22,474 nt of DNA from JANMES01 sp038229715 (GTDB lineage Bacteria; Planctomycetota; Phycisphaerae; Tepidisphaerales; Tepidisphaeraceae), in assembly GCA_038229715.1 (NCBI GenBank), contig JBBROD010000070.1, forward strand, positions 1-22,474, given 5' to 3'. Below, piece by piece: positions 1 through 7,451 of this stretch. Numbering within the stretch: position 1 is the stretch's first letter; each line of letters opens with the position of its first letter. The position numbers and the translations under genes were made by a program. Under the pieces are notes generated by a model, which saw only the letters and a list, made by a program, of their open reading frames with translations, was not told the origin of the DNA and ran no database searches.

Positions 1-429
1 AAAGTCGCCACCACTTTTGCCCTCCGATCGGCCGACCTGATGGCGAAGCTGATCATTAACGGTAATAAGATTCTCCAAGTATCGCAGGCGCAGCAACCGC
101 TACTGGCGAGCCTTGAAGACACGCGATCGGATGTCGTCAAAGCAGTGGCCGGCGTGCTTGCTATGCTGGACGACAAGATGGTGCAGTCGGCCCTGGCCAG
201 CAAAGCCGCCGACGACAAGGCACCGGAAGAAGTTAAGATTGCTGCGTTCAAGGCGCTGGCGACCAACGCCAAGAACCACGGCAACCTGCTGGATCAGGAC
301 GGAATCGCGACGGTACAGAAGGCCGTCGCCGCCGGCCCGAGCCTCGATGTCCGCTCAGCGGCGGCCGAAGCGCGTGGAGCGCTTAATCTTCCCGTCGACC
401 AGGCGAAAACGCTGATCTTGGGCCAGTGA
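1..429 (+). CDS. HEAT-repeat-like protein, C-terminal part (5' partial)
   Basis: The reading frame is open from the first base of the window to a TGA at 427-429, so this is the last 142 codons of a longer gene; an internal ATG at 40 is probably not the start. The visible protein is almost entirely amphipathic helix, with alternating Ala/Leu/Val-rich segments such as VVKAVAGVLAML, EVKIAAFKALAT and DVRSAAAEARGAL spaced about 35-40 residues apart, which is the pattern of HEAT or armadillo-like helical repeats. Such repeats usually serve as protein-binding scaffolds. No catalytic motif is visible, and the missing N-terminal part may carry the defining domain. A rho-independent terminator follows 23 bp downstream, so this gene ends a transcription unit. 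The HEAT assignment rests on helix pattern only. Confidence 0.6.
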   Translation, partial: KVATTFALRSADLMAKLIINGNKILQVSQAQQPLLASLEDTRSDVVKAVAGVLAMLDDKMVQSALASKAADDKAPEEVKIAAFKALATNAKNHGNLLDQDGIATVQKAVAAGPSLDVRSAAAEARGALNLPVDQAKTLILGQ

Positions 430-451
430 TCGAATCGGATTTCAAAAACAG

Positions 452-490
452 AACGCCGGGACGATCGGATCGTCTCGGCGTTTTGCGTTT
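452..490 (+). terminator. Rho-independent terminator after the HEAT-repeat gene
   Basis: A 14-bp stem (452-465 with 469-482, one G-U pair, loop CGG) is followed by TTTTGCGTTT. It lies 23 bp past the stop codon of the upstream gene and has the classic form of an intrinsic terminator. Confidence 0.8.
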
Positions 491-502
491 GGAAGATAAA
501 TT

Positions 503-777
503 AGCCGCAGATGAACGCAGATGAACGCAGATAAAAGATAAAAATCGCCGAGGATACCTGGCGATGGCAAGAGCGTCTAAAATAACTCAAAACACAACCG
601 CGAAGGCGCGAAGAAAGAATGCGACGAAAATCGGGTGATTCTGGTTTCTGGTATGGTTCGCGTCTTCGCGACTTCGCGGTAAATTTAGAAGCTCTGAATT
701 TGAAGTGATTCGGCGATGTATGGCACACTTGGCGTATTGATTTCTTTATCTGCGTTTATCCGCGTACATCTGCGGCT
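503..777. repeat. Nested palindromic intergenic element (GATGAACGCA type with inner GCGCGAAG type)
   Basis: The outer arms 503-535 and 745-777 are inverted copies, 33 nt with about three mismatches, built from the repeated word GATGAACGCA. Inside the loop sits a second, unrelated inverted repeat, 597-613 with 664-680, built from the word CGCGAAG. The gap between the terminator at 490 and the MATE gene at 807 holds no convincing coding region. The nesting suggests that one element inserted into, or arose in, the loop of another. The right outer arm ends 29 bp before the MATE start codon. Confidence 0.8.
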
Positions 778-806
778 CCATTCATCTTCTATGCCAAGGA
801 ACGGCT

Positions 807-2207
807 ATGTCGTCCGCTATCAAAATCACCAACAAATTTCCGCCGGCGAGTGCTCCGCCGCACGCGCAGCCGAATCTGCTGCCGATGCTGATCGCGCTGG
901 CGGCGCCGGTGTTTGTCGAGCATGTGCTGCACATGCTCGTCGGGCTGACCGACACGTATCTCGCCAATCACCTCCCAAACGGCGCAGCCGCGGCGACGGC
1001 GGCGGTCGGAACCGTCACCTACTTTCTCTGGTTTATCGGGCTGATCGCCGGCGCGGTAGGCACGGGCGCTACCGCGCTGATCGCCCGGGCCGTCGGCGCG
1101 AAGCACCGATCGCTGGCCAACAGCGTCACGGGGCAATCGGTCACGCTGGCGCTGCTGGTCGGCGTGATCATCGGCCTGCTGATGCTGATCGCCGCCGGGC
1201 CGATCGCGAAAATGAGCGCCCTGCACGATCAGGCGTACGAATTCGCGCTGATCTACATCAAGATGCTCGCCATCTCCATGCCTTTCAGCACGCTGATGTT
1301 CGTCGGCGGATCCGCGCTCCGCGGCGGCGGCGATACGCTCACGCCGGCCATCGCGATGATCGTCGTCGACATCACCAACATCCTCTGCACCTTCGCGCTC
1401 TGCAACGGCTGGTGGGGATTGCCCGCGATGGGATTCATCGGCATCGCCATCGGCACCCTCATCGCTTACGTCACCGGCGGATTGATCCTGTTCGTCGCGC
1501 TCCTGCACGGCCGGGCGAAAGTAAAACTCCGCCTGCACCGGATGAAACTCCACTGGCACACGATGCGCCGGCTGTTGAAAATCGGCATTCCCAGCGGGAC
1601 TGAAGGCTTCCTCTCGTGGCTGGCCAACTTCGGCGTGGTGATTGCCATCAACAAGGCCGACCCGACCAACGCCATGGCCGCGGCGCACATCAACACGATC
1701 CGCATCGAAAGCATCAGCTTCATGACGGGCTTAGCCGTCGCGACTGCCGCCGCCACGATGGTCGGGCAGTCGCTGGGCGCCAACAACCCACAGCGCGCCA
1801 CCCGATCCGCCTACCTCGGATACGCCCTAGGCGGCGGGGCGATGGCGGGCATGGGGCTGCTGTTCATGTTCTTCGGGCGACTGTTCGCTGGATTGCTCAG
1901 CAACGATCCGCACATCATCGAACTGACGACAAAGTGCCTGTTCATCACCGGCATGATCCAAGCCGGCTTCGCCGCAGCGCTGGTGTTCGGCGGAGCGCTC
2001 CGCGGCGCGGGCGATACCCTCCCCGTCATGATGCTGACGCTGTCAACCGTCTTCGTCGTACGCTTTGCCGGCGTGATGATCGTCGGCCTTTGGCTGCACT
2101 TGGGGTTGGCCGCCATCTGGTGCGTGCTGGCCGGCGAACTGTTCCTCCGCGGGTTGCTGATCTTCCTCCGTTTTCAACATGGCGGGTGGAAGAAAGTCGT
2201 CGTCTAA
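807..2207 (+). CDS. MATE family multidrug/Na+ efflux transporter
   Basis: This 466-residue integral membrane protein has the size and 12-helix hydrophobicity pattern of MATE (NorM/DinF-like) transporters, which expel cationic drugs or metabolites in exchange for Na+ or H+. The two-fold internal symmetry typical of the family is visible: the motif LRGGGDTL near residues 171-178 recurs as LRGAGDTL near 398-405, each after a hydrophobic helix. The N-terminal half begins with a helix containing PVFVEHVLHMLVGLTDT, matching the conserved first MATE helix with its Asp. The ATG at 807 is preceded by an AAGGAA Shine-Dalgarno sequence. The gene stands alone between a terminator and a repeat element upstream and queG 151 bp downstream; the substrate cannot be inferred. 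Confidence 0.9.
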   Translation: MSSAIKITNKFPPASAPPHAQPNLLPMLIALAAPVFVEHVLHMLVGLTDTYLANHLPNGAAAATAAVGTVTYFLWFIGLIAGAVGTGATALIARAVGAKHRSLANSVTGQSVTLALLVGVIIGLLMLIAAGPIAKMSALHDQAYEFALIYIKMLAISMPFSTLMFVGGSALRGGGDTLTPAIAMIVVDITNILCTFALCNGWWGLPAMGFIGIAIGTLIAYVTGGLILFVALLHGRAKVKLRLHRMKLHWHTMRRLLKIGIPSGTEGFLSWLANFGVVIAINKADPTNAMAAAHINTIRIESISFMTGLAVATAAATMVGQSLGANNPQRATRSAYLGYALGGGAMAGMGLLFMFFGRLFAGLLSNDPHIIELTTKCLFITGMIQAGFAAALVFGGALRGAGDTLPVMMLTLSTVFVVRFAGVMIVGLWLHLGLAAIWCVLAGELFLRGLLIFLRFQHGGWKKVVV

Positions 2208-2303
2208 CGGCCGAAGTAGCGGGATTCCACGCTGTCCAATCAGCCCACCGTCACTTTTTGATCATCGCTTAAACTCCATTGAAAGATAACATCAAAAAAT
2301 CTC

Positions 2304-2346
2304 CAGGAATATTTTCCTGATTCGTGTAGATTCGTGTTATTCGTGG
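2304..2346. repeat. Small hairpin plus single-arm tandem word ATTCGTGT
   Basis: In the 151-bp gap before queG, a 6-bp hairpin (CAGGAA/TTCCTG, loop TATT, 2304-2319) leads straight into three tandem copies of an ATTCGTG word (2320-2346). The tandem run resembles one arm of the palindromic elements seen elsewhere in the window, but only a short inverted partner (CCACGAA) occurs nearby, just after queG at about 3332. It may be a decayed or half element. Confidence 0.45.
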
Positions 2347-2358
2347 ACTTTATTCCGA

Positions 2359-3327
2359 ATGTCTGAAACAACCCCCTCAATGTCGCCCATCGCCGCTGAG
2401 ATCAAGCAGTTGGCCCGTAGGCTTGGGTTCGATCTCGTTGGCATCGCGTCAGCCGAGGCGTCGAAACATGCGGAGTACGTCAAAACCTGGCTGGCCGACG
2501 GGCGGGCCGGGACGATGGATTACCTGGCCGACCGGATCGACAAACGGCTGATCCCCGAGCACTATCTCCCCGGCGCGAAAACCGTCGTCTGCGTCGCGAT
2601 GAACTACCACGTGCCGCTCGCCCCCGTGCCCGCGGACAAGCAGCCGTTCCACGGCAAAATCGCCCGCTACGCGCTCGGCGACGATTACCACGAGATCATC
2701 AAACCCCGCCTGCACGCTCTGGCCGACTTCATCCGTGCCGCCGTGCCGGGAACCAAGACCAAGAGCGGCGTGGATACCGCGCCGATCCTGGAGCGTGAAC
2801 TTGCCGCCCGCGCGGGCGTGGGCTGGGTCGGTAAAAACACCTGCGTACTGCAAACCGGCGTCGGCAGTTGGCTGCTGCTCGGGTCGATCGTGACCACGCT
2901 CGATCTGCCCGTCGACGAGCCCGCCATCGACCGCTGCGGCACATGCCGGCGGTGCATCGACGCCTGCCCGACGGCCGCCATCACCGAGCCGTACAAGCTC
3001 GATGCCAGCAAGTGCATCTCGTACCTCACGATCGAACACCGTGGCGAAATCGCGACAGAATTTCATCAGCCGATCGGCGACTGGCTTTACGGCTGCGACA
3101 TCTGCCAGGACGTCTGCCCCTACAACCGCGAGGCAGCCACATCGCTGATCCCCGAACTGCAGCCACGGTTTAAGACCGGCGGGATCGACGTTCGCGACGT
3201 GCTGCACATGCAGCCGGACGATTACCGCGTAAACATGGCCAACAGCGCGATCAAGCGAATCAAGCTGCCGCAGTTGCAGCGGAATGCACGAATCGTGCAA
3301 TCCAATCTGGACAATGATGTCGAATAA
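2359..3327 (+). CDS. queG: Epoxyqueuosine reductase QueG
   Basis: QueG carries out the last step of queuosine synthesis, reducing epoxyqueuosine to queuosine in the wobble position of GUN-anticodon tRNAs, using cobalamin and two [4Fe-4S] clusters. The 322-residue protein shows the family block VDTAPILERELAARAG followed by GWVGKN (about residues 138-160), which includes the conserved Asp139. It also has the ferredoxin-like cysteines C193, C196, C199, C203 and C219, and the second set C246, C249, C253 in CDICQDVCPYN. It is shorter than E. coli QueG (about 379 residues) and stops right after the SAIKR...RNA segment, so the C-terminal HEAT-like tail is absent. The ATG at 2359 has only a weak ribosome site; an alternative ATG lies at 2380. 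miaA, another tRNA-modification gene, lies nearby but across the hsp20 gene. Confidence 0.93.
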   Translation: MSETTPSMSPIAAEIKQLARRLGFDLVGIASAEASKHAEYVKTWLADGRAGTMDYLADRIDKRLIPEHYLPGAKTVVCVAMNYHVPLAPVPADKQPFHGKIARYALGDDYHEIIKPRLHALADFIRAAVPGTKTKSGVDTAPILERELAARAGVGWVGKNTCVLQTGVGSWLLLGSIVTTLDLPVDEPAIDRCGTCRRCIDACPTAAITEPYKLDASKCISYLTIEHRGEIATEFHQPIGDWLYGCDICQDVCPYNREAATSLIPELQPRFKTGGIDVRDVLHMQPDDYRVNMANSAIKRIKLPQLQRNARIVQSNLDNDVE

Positions 3328-3370
3328 AAACCACGAAGGGCGGATTGGCTTATGCGCGCTAACCCGTCCG

Positions 3371-3576
3371 GCGGATATTCGGTAATGGGCCAGTTTGAAA
3401 TATGATGCAATACACTGGGCGGAGCACTCGACCGTACCACGGGCCTCCGGCCCGTGTCGGCGATTCGGAATAGCCAAGGACGTTCATTTTCTTACGTTCG
3501 CGCGCCACCGGCACGGGCCGGAGGCCCGTGGTACGGGGTGAGGTTTTCAAACTGATTCACTACCGGATATTCTGTG
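3371..3576. repeat. Nested palindromic element between convergent queG and hsp20
   Basis: The outer arms 3371-3400 and 3547-3576 are inverted, about 30 nt and imperfect, sharing CAGTTTGAAA and its complement. Inner arms 3432-3459 and 3506-3536 are a near-perfect inverted repeat, and each is itself a hairpin with the core GGGCCTCCGGCCC. The element almost fills the 257-bp gap between the ends of the two convergent genes. It could act as a terminator in both directions, although there is no T-tract next to the strongest stems. No gene is seen in this stretch. Confidence 0.8.
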
Positions 3577-3584
3577 ATTGAACC

Positions 3585-4028
3585 TCAACTCACCACAATC
3601 TTCCTCGGCTTCGTCTCTTCACGCTTGTTCAGCGTAATCGACAGTACGCCGTCGACAAGGTGGGCTTCCACCTTCTGCGAATCCACCGTCGGCGGCAGCT
3701 TGAAGCTGCGGGTGTACTTGCCGTAACGGCGTTCCTGCAGAAGCGATTCGGCTTTTACGTCACCGTCCTTCGCCGCTTCAACTTTGCGCTCAGCCGAGAT
3801 CGTCAAGGCCTGGTCTTCCAGCGTGATCTCGACGTTCTCCTTCTTAAAGCCCGGCAGTTCGGCGTCGAGGTAGAAATGGTTGGCGTCTTCACGCACGTCC
3901 ACCCCATACGCCAGCACGCCGGTGGCGGGCTCGGGGTTGAAGAAACCGTTGAGCACGGCGTCAAACTCCCGTTGCAAGGCGTTGCTATCAGTACCAATCA
4001 GTCGGGCCAATCGAGTCGGAACTAACAT
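3585..4028 (-). CDS. Small heat-shock protein, Hsp20/alpha-crystallin family
   Basis: Small heat-shock proteins are ATP-independent holdase chaperones that form oligomers and bind unfolding proteins in the cytoplasm. The 147-residue product has a short N-terminal arm, an alpha-crystallin domain from about residue 38 to 135 with the typical blocks DAELPGFKKENVEI and GVLSITLNK, and a C-terminal I-x-V-like tail (KIVVS). The start is set at 4028 because the Shine-Dalgarno AAGGAG (4036-4041) lies 7 nt before it, whereas the ATG two codons upstream lies only 1 nt from that site and cannot be used. The gene converges on queG and diverges from miaA. A hairpin in its leader and a sigma-54-like sequence upstream may bear on its control. 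Confidence 0.93.
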   Translation of the reverse strand: MLVPTRLARLIGTDSNALQREFDAVLNGFFNPEPATGVLAYGVDVREDANHFYLDAELPGFKKENVEITLEDQALTISAERKVEAAKDGDVKAESLLQERRYGKYTRSFKLPPTVDSQKVEAHLVDGVLSITLNKREETKPRKIVVS

Positions 4029-4058
4029 GTGCATTCTCCTTCATGGGTTCGTATGATT

Positions 4059-4075
4059 CGGCACCCGCGGTGCCG
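4059..4075 (-). promoter_or_regulatory. Hairpin in the hsp20 leader
   Basis: A perfect 7-bp G+C-rich stem (CGGCACC with GGTGCCG, loop CGC) lies 18 bp upstream of the hsp20 Shine-Dalgarno sequence. If transcription starts farther upstream it would form in the 5' untranslated RNA. It does not itself cover the ribosome site, so an RNA-thermometer role is not supported by the sequence. Confidence 0.35.
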
Positions 4076-4089
4076 TTCGCTTGGCATCA

Positions 4090-4105
4090 AACAAAGTCCG
4101 TGCCA
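4090..4105 (-). promoter_or_regulatory. Sigma-54-like -24/-12 sequence upstream of hsp20
   Basis: On the minus strand the sequence TGGCACG-N4-TTGTT matches the sigma-54 consensus TGGCACG-N4-TTGCW except that the -12 GC is GT. It is about 60 bp upstream of the hsp20 start. The changed -12 element is a serious weakness, and no activator-binding site was identified. Confidence 0.25.
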
Positions 4106-4207
4106 CAATCGGCGGGTGCAGAAAGTGGCGATATTTAAAGGATTTGCAAGATTCGCCCCGTTTTCATAGGCGAATCGGCATCTGCAGTTTTGACAGTCAG
4201 GGTCAGG

Positions 4208-5119
4208 ATGACAGCCGGTTATAAACTCATCGCGATTATTGGAGCCACCGCGTCGGGGAAGTCGTCGCTGGCGATGGGGATGGCCCGCGCGACGGGTGCG
4301 GAGATTCTAAGTCTCGACTCCATGCAAGTGTATCGAGGCATGAATATCGGCACCGCCAAACCAAGCCCGACCGAGCAGGCGGAGGTGCGACACCACCTGA
4401 TCGATGTGGCCGACGCGAGCGACGGATTCAGTGTCGCTGAGTTCCAGCAGCGGGCTGACGCGGTCATCGTCGACGCCAAGCGGCGCGGCGTGCCGCTGAT
4501 CGCCGTCGGCGGGACGCCGCTGTATTACAAGGCGCTGTTCGAAGGTTTGTTTGAAGGCCCAAGCGCCGACGCATCGATCCGCAAGCGGCTGTCGGCCGAG
4601 TCGAACGAGACGCTGCACGCCCGGCTCAAGCAGGTCGACCCCGCAGCGGCGGAGCGGATTCACCAGAACGATCAGCGACGAATTGTTCGCGCACTTGAAG
4701 TCTACGAAATCACCGGCAGGCCGATCAGTTCGCTCCAGAGCGAGTGGTCGAGCGGGGCGATGCGACATGAGGCAATTTGGTTCGGGCTCAGCTGGGATCG
4801 CGACGCGCTCAACCGGCGGATCAACGCGCGGGTGAAGCAAATGATCTCCGACGGCTGGGTCGACGAAACCCGCCGGCTGCTCGATCGCCCGTCGACGCTT
4901 TCGATGACAGCCGCCGAGGCGACGGGGTATGCGGAGTTGATCGCGCACCTGCGCGGGAAGATGTCGCTGGATGACGCGGTGGAGCAGATCAAAATCGCTA
5001 CGCGGCAACTCGCCCGGCGGCAGATGAAGTGGTTCAAGCGGTTTACGAACGTGAACTGGCTGCCAGGCGATGCGCCGATTGAATCGACGGTCGAGCGGGC
5101 TTTGTCACTCTTATGTTGA
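4208..5119 (+). CDS. miaA: tRNA dimethylallyltransferase MiaA
   Basis: MiaA transfers the dimethylallyl group from DMAPP to N6 of adenosine 37 in tRNAs that read codons starting with U. The 303-residue product has the P-loop GATASGKS at residues 12-19, the substrate block LDSMQVYRGMNIGTAKP near 33-49, and the GGTPLYYKAL block, all typical of the family. It ends with the usual ATRQLARRQMKWF segment, which takes part in tRNA binding. I chose the ATG at 4208 because AGGG (4199-4202) lies 5 nt before it; an in-frame TTG at 4190 has no ribosome site. The gene diverges from hsp20 and converges on the NHL gene, with a palindromic element filling the gap after its stop. Confidence 0.95.
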   Translation: MTAGYKLIAIIGATASGKSSLAMGMARATGAEILSLDSMQVYRGMNIGTAKPSPTEQAEVRHHLIDVADASDGFSVAEFQQRADAVIVDAKRRGVPLIAVGGTPLYYKALFEGLFEGPSADASIRKRLSAESNETLHARLKQVDPAAAERIHQNDQRRIVRALEVYEITGRPISSLQSEWSSGAMRHEAIWFGLSWDRDALNRRINARVKQMISDGWVDETRRLLDRPSTLSMTAAEATGYAELIAHLRGKMSLDDAVEQIKIATRQLARRQMKWFKRFTNVNWLPGDAPIESTVERALSLLC

Positions 5120-5123
5120 AGAA

Positions 5124-5230
5124 GATGCGGCACAGAGACACAGAGGCACAGAGCAAAACACAGAGGGGAATATCAATTCTCTTTCTTCCTCTGTGCTTAC
5201 CTCTGTGACTCTGTGCCTCTGTGTCGCATG
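5124..5230. repeat. CACAGAG-type palindromic element between convergent miaA and NHL gene
   Basis: The arms 5124-5166 and 5188-5230 are inverted copies, about 43 nt with a few mismatches, made of spaced CACAGAG words; the loop is about 21 nt. The element begins 4 bp after the miaA stop and ends 5 bp before the last codon of the opposing NHL gene, so it forms nearly the whole gap. A close relative with the same outer ATGCG(G/A)CACAGAG end occurs at 9110-9211. Confidence 0.85.
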
Positions 5231-5235
5231 GATTC

Positions 5236-6171
5236 CTAAACCCGAGCCAGTTTCGTCACGCGCCCGCCGACGATCCACTCGCCCACATACAAATCGCCGT
5301 TCGGCGCAACCGCCATTCCGTGTGGGCTGTTGAACTTACCCGCGTGAATCTGCGCCGCCGGAAGGTTCGGCCAACCCGCGATTTTTTCGATGCCCGGCTG
5401 ATCGCCCAGATATGTGATGAGCTTGTCGTTCGCGTCGATCACCGCGAGCCGGCCGTATAGTTCGGGGCAGTACACCACGCCGTCGCGGTGAACGAACATG
5501 CACGGGCTGTTCAGGTAATCGTTGCCGAAAGCCCGCTTGAATTTGCCCTCGGCGTCGTACACTTGGATTCGCTTGTTGCTGCGGTCGGCGATGTACATTT
5601 CCGCGCCGCCGGCTTTGGGGATGAAGGTAATGCCGTGCGGGCAGTTGAACGCGCCGGCCTTGCCTTCAGTGCCGTTGATGCTGCTCACGTACGCACCGGC
5701 TTTGGTGTAGCGGTGGATGTAGCTAGTGCCGTAGCCGTCGGTCACCCAAACGTCGCCGTTACCGCCGATGCGTTCTTCGTTCACGGCCACCCAGGTCGGC
5801 ACGAACTTTTTGCCGCTCTGGTAGACCGGCAACGGCGGGCATTGCAGGTTCAGCAGCGATGCGCCATCGAGCGTGGTTTTCACCACCTCGGCCGAGTTCT
5901 GATCGGTCAGCCAGAGGACTTCGCGTTCCCCGTCCACAGCGAGCGTCAACCCGTGCGCACCGCCGAAGCGATCGCCCCAGGCGTTTTTGAATTTGCCGTC
6001 CGATCCGTACCGCAGCACGCCCGGCTGCGCCTGGTTGAAGATGATGACGTCGCCATTCCCCGCGACCGCAAGCCCGTGGGTTCGGCCGTTCGATTTTCCG
6101 GTTGCAGTTTCGGGTAGGCGGATCCAATGTTCGATCCATTCGTAGGTAAATTCGCCGCTGCCAGTTTTCAT
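5236..6171 (-). CDS. NHL-repeat beta-propeller protein
   Basis: The 311-residue product contains repeated propeller blades with the NHL signature (H/PHG-hydrophobic...G-D/E-hydrophobic-Y/W-hydrophobic-D/E). Examples are HGLAVAGNGDVIIF, CPHGITFIP followed by EMYIADRSNKRIQVYD, and SPHGMAVAPNGDLYVGEW near the C terminus, in keeping with a six-bladed propeller. NHL propellers occur in peptidylglycine-amidating lyases, lactonase-like enzymes and protein- or RNA-binding proteins, and nothing here selects one of these. There is no signal peptide at the chosen start, so it is probably cytoplasmic. ATG at 6171 is chosen for its AGGAG 6 nt upstream; the frame stays open for 51 further codons but these lie in repeat-like intergenic DNA. 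The gene diverges from the LeuB-type dehydrogenase. Confidence 0.8.
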   Translation of the reverse strand: MKTGSGEFTYEWIEHWIRLPETATGKSNGRTHGLAVAGNGDVIIFNQAQPGVLRYGSDGKFKNAWGDRFGGAHGLTLAVDGEREVLWLTDQNSAEVVKTTLDGASLLNLQCPPLPVYQSGKKFVPTWVAVNEERIGGNGDVWVTDGYGTSYIHRYTKAGAYVSSINGTEGKAGAFNCPHGITFIPKAGGAEMYIADRSNKRIQVYDAEGKFKRAFGNDYLNSPCMFVHRDGVVYCPELYGRLAVIDANDKLITYLGDQPGIEKIAGWPNLPAAQIHAGKFNSPHGMAVAPNGDLYVGEWIVGGRVTKLARV

Positions 6172-6196
6172 GAGGTCTCCTGAAGAAGTACAGAGG

Positions 6197-6254
6197 TTAC
6201 GCAGATTCGATAGAGGAATAAAGAGCCCGCGGCTGAATCTGCGAAATCTGCGCC
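6197..6254. repeat. Weak CGCAGATT-type inverted repeat in the divergent gap
   Basis: CGCAGATTC at 6200-6208 is inverted at 6235-6243, and the right side continues with a second AATCTGCG word. It looks like a short or decayed member of the tandem-word palindromes. It lies in the 136-bp divergent region between the NHL gene and the LeuB-type gene, where promoters for both must also lie; TATATT at 6280-6285 is a possible -10 for the rightward gene, but no good -35 is seen. Confidence 0.4.
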
Positions 6255-6307
6255 ATCTTTGTTTTTCTGCCAGCCGGACTATATTCTTCCCCGACTCAGG
6301 AGAAACT

Positions 6308-7366
6308 ATGAAAATCGCAGTCATGCCCGGCGACTACGTCGGTAAAGAAGTGGTGGCCGAGGGGTTGAAGATTCTGTCGGTGGTTTCGAAGAAATTCGGC
6401 TTCAAATACAGCACCACCGATTATCCGTTCGGTGCTGAGCACTATCTCAAGACCAAAATCACGCTCCCCGATTCGGCCCTTAAGGAATTGGCAGCGCATG
6501 ACGCGATTCTGTTCGGCGCTGTCGGGGCCGACCCGCGCGGCAGCGCGCAGATCCCGCAGGGGCTGATTGAAACCGACATTCTGCTGAAGATGCGGTTCGA
6601 ACTCGATCAGTACATCAATCTCCGCCCGACAAAACTCATGCCCGGCGTACCCAGCCCGATCAAGGCCGAAGGCATCGACATGGTCATCGTCCGCGAGAAC
6701 ACCGAGGGCCTGTATTGCCAGAACGGCGGCTTCCTCTACAAGGGCACGCCGCACGAGGTGGCAAACCAGATCGAAGTCACCACCCGCCACGGCGTGGAGC
6801 GGGCGATCCGCTACGCGTTCGACTACGCCAAGCAGTTCGGCCGAAAGAAAGTGACGCTCGTCGCCAAGACCAATGTGCTCCGCTACGCCCACAACCTATG
6901 GCTGCGGGCGTTTGAAGAAGTGAAGGCGGATTATCCAGCTATCGAAACTGGTTACGATCACGTCGATGCATGCACGATGTACATGATCACCCAGCCGAAG
7001 CGGTACGACGTGATCGTGACGACTAATATGTTCGGCGACATCATCACCGACTTAGGCGCCGCCATCCAAGGCGGCATGGGCATGGCCGCCAGCGGCAACC
7101 TCAATCCGACAAAGAAAACCGCCAGCATGTTCGAGCCCGTTCACGGCTCTGCCCCTGACATCGCCGGCAAGAACGTGGCCAACCCGATCGCGACGTTCCT
7201 GAGCGTGGCGATGATGCTCGACTTCCTCGAACAACCCAAAGCCGCCGCTGCCATCAACCAGGCCTGCCGCGATGTGGTGGCCGATCCAATTAACCACACC
7301 CGCGACCTCGGCGGCCAGGCCAGCACGACGGCGGTGACTGAAGCGGTGATCGCGAAGCTGGTGTAG
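6308..7366 (+). CDS. leuB: 3-isopropylmalate dehydrogenase-type beta-decarboxylating dehydrogenase
   Basis: This 352-residue protein belongs to the isocitrate/isopropylmalate dehydrogenase family, which oxidises and decarboxylates 2-hydroxy acids using NAD(P)+ and a divalent metal. It shows FGAVGADPR, the substrate loop RFELDQYINLRPTKLMPG, VRENTEGLY, KTNVLRYA, the metal-binding TNMFGDIITDLGA and the cofactor block EPVHGSAPDIAGK followed by NPIAT. The order and wording are closest in my memory to the short LeuB of Actinobacteria (about 336 residues), so leucine synthesis is the best guess. Tartrate/malate or homoisocitrate dehydrogenase activity cannot be excluded, and no leuC or leuD lies in the window. 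ATG 6308 has AGGAG 5 nt upstream. A perfect palindrome follows its stop. Confidence 0.85.
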   Translation: MKIAVMPGDYVGKEVVAEGLKILSVVSKKFGFKYSTTDYPFGAEHYLKTKITLPDSALKELAAHDAILFGAVGADPRGSAQIPQGLIETDILLKMRFELDQYINLRPTKLMPGVPSPIKAEGIDMVIVRENTEGLYCQNGGFLYKGTPHEVANQIEVTTRHGVERAIRYAFDYAKQFGRKKVTLVAKTNVLRYAHNLWLRAFEEVKADYPAIETGYDHVDACTMYMITQPKRYDVIVTTNMFGDIITDLGAAIQGGMGMAASGNLNPTKKTASMFEPVHGSAPDIAGKNVANPIATFLSVAMMLDFLEQPKAAAAINQACRDVVADPINHTRDLGGQASTTAVTEAVIAKLV

Positions 7367-7369
7367 GGA

Positions 7370-7443
7370 ATTTGCAATCGCCAATTTGCAATTTGCAATC
7401 GGTTTGTTTTCAAATTGCAAATTGCAAATTGGCGATTGCAAAT
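7370..7443. repeat. Perfect GCAATTT-type palindromic element
   Basis: A perfect 30-bp inverted repeat, 7370-7399 with 7414-7443, surrounds a 14-nt loop. Each arm is three to four copies of the word GCAATTT/GCAATCG. It starts 4 bp after the leuB stop and ends 8 nt before the NUDIX start codon. Its left arm is identical over 30 nt to the left arm of the element at 14110. Confidence 0.9.
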
Positions 7444-7451
7444 CACATTTC

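Noticed and set aside
789..1688. Long open frame on the minus strand opposite the MATE gene
   Set aside because: It is a G+C-driven antisense frame with Arg/Asp/Gly-rich low-complexity translation and no domain; the plus-strand MATE protein is unmistakable.
2449..3477. 342-codon minus-strand frame opposite queG
   Set aside because: Antisense shadow of queG; its composition is not protein-like and it runs into the palindromic element.
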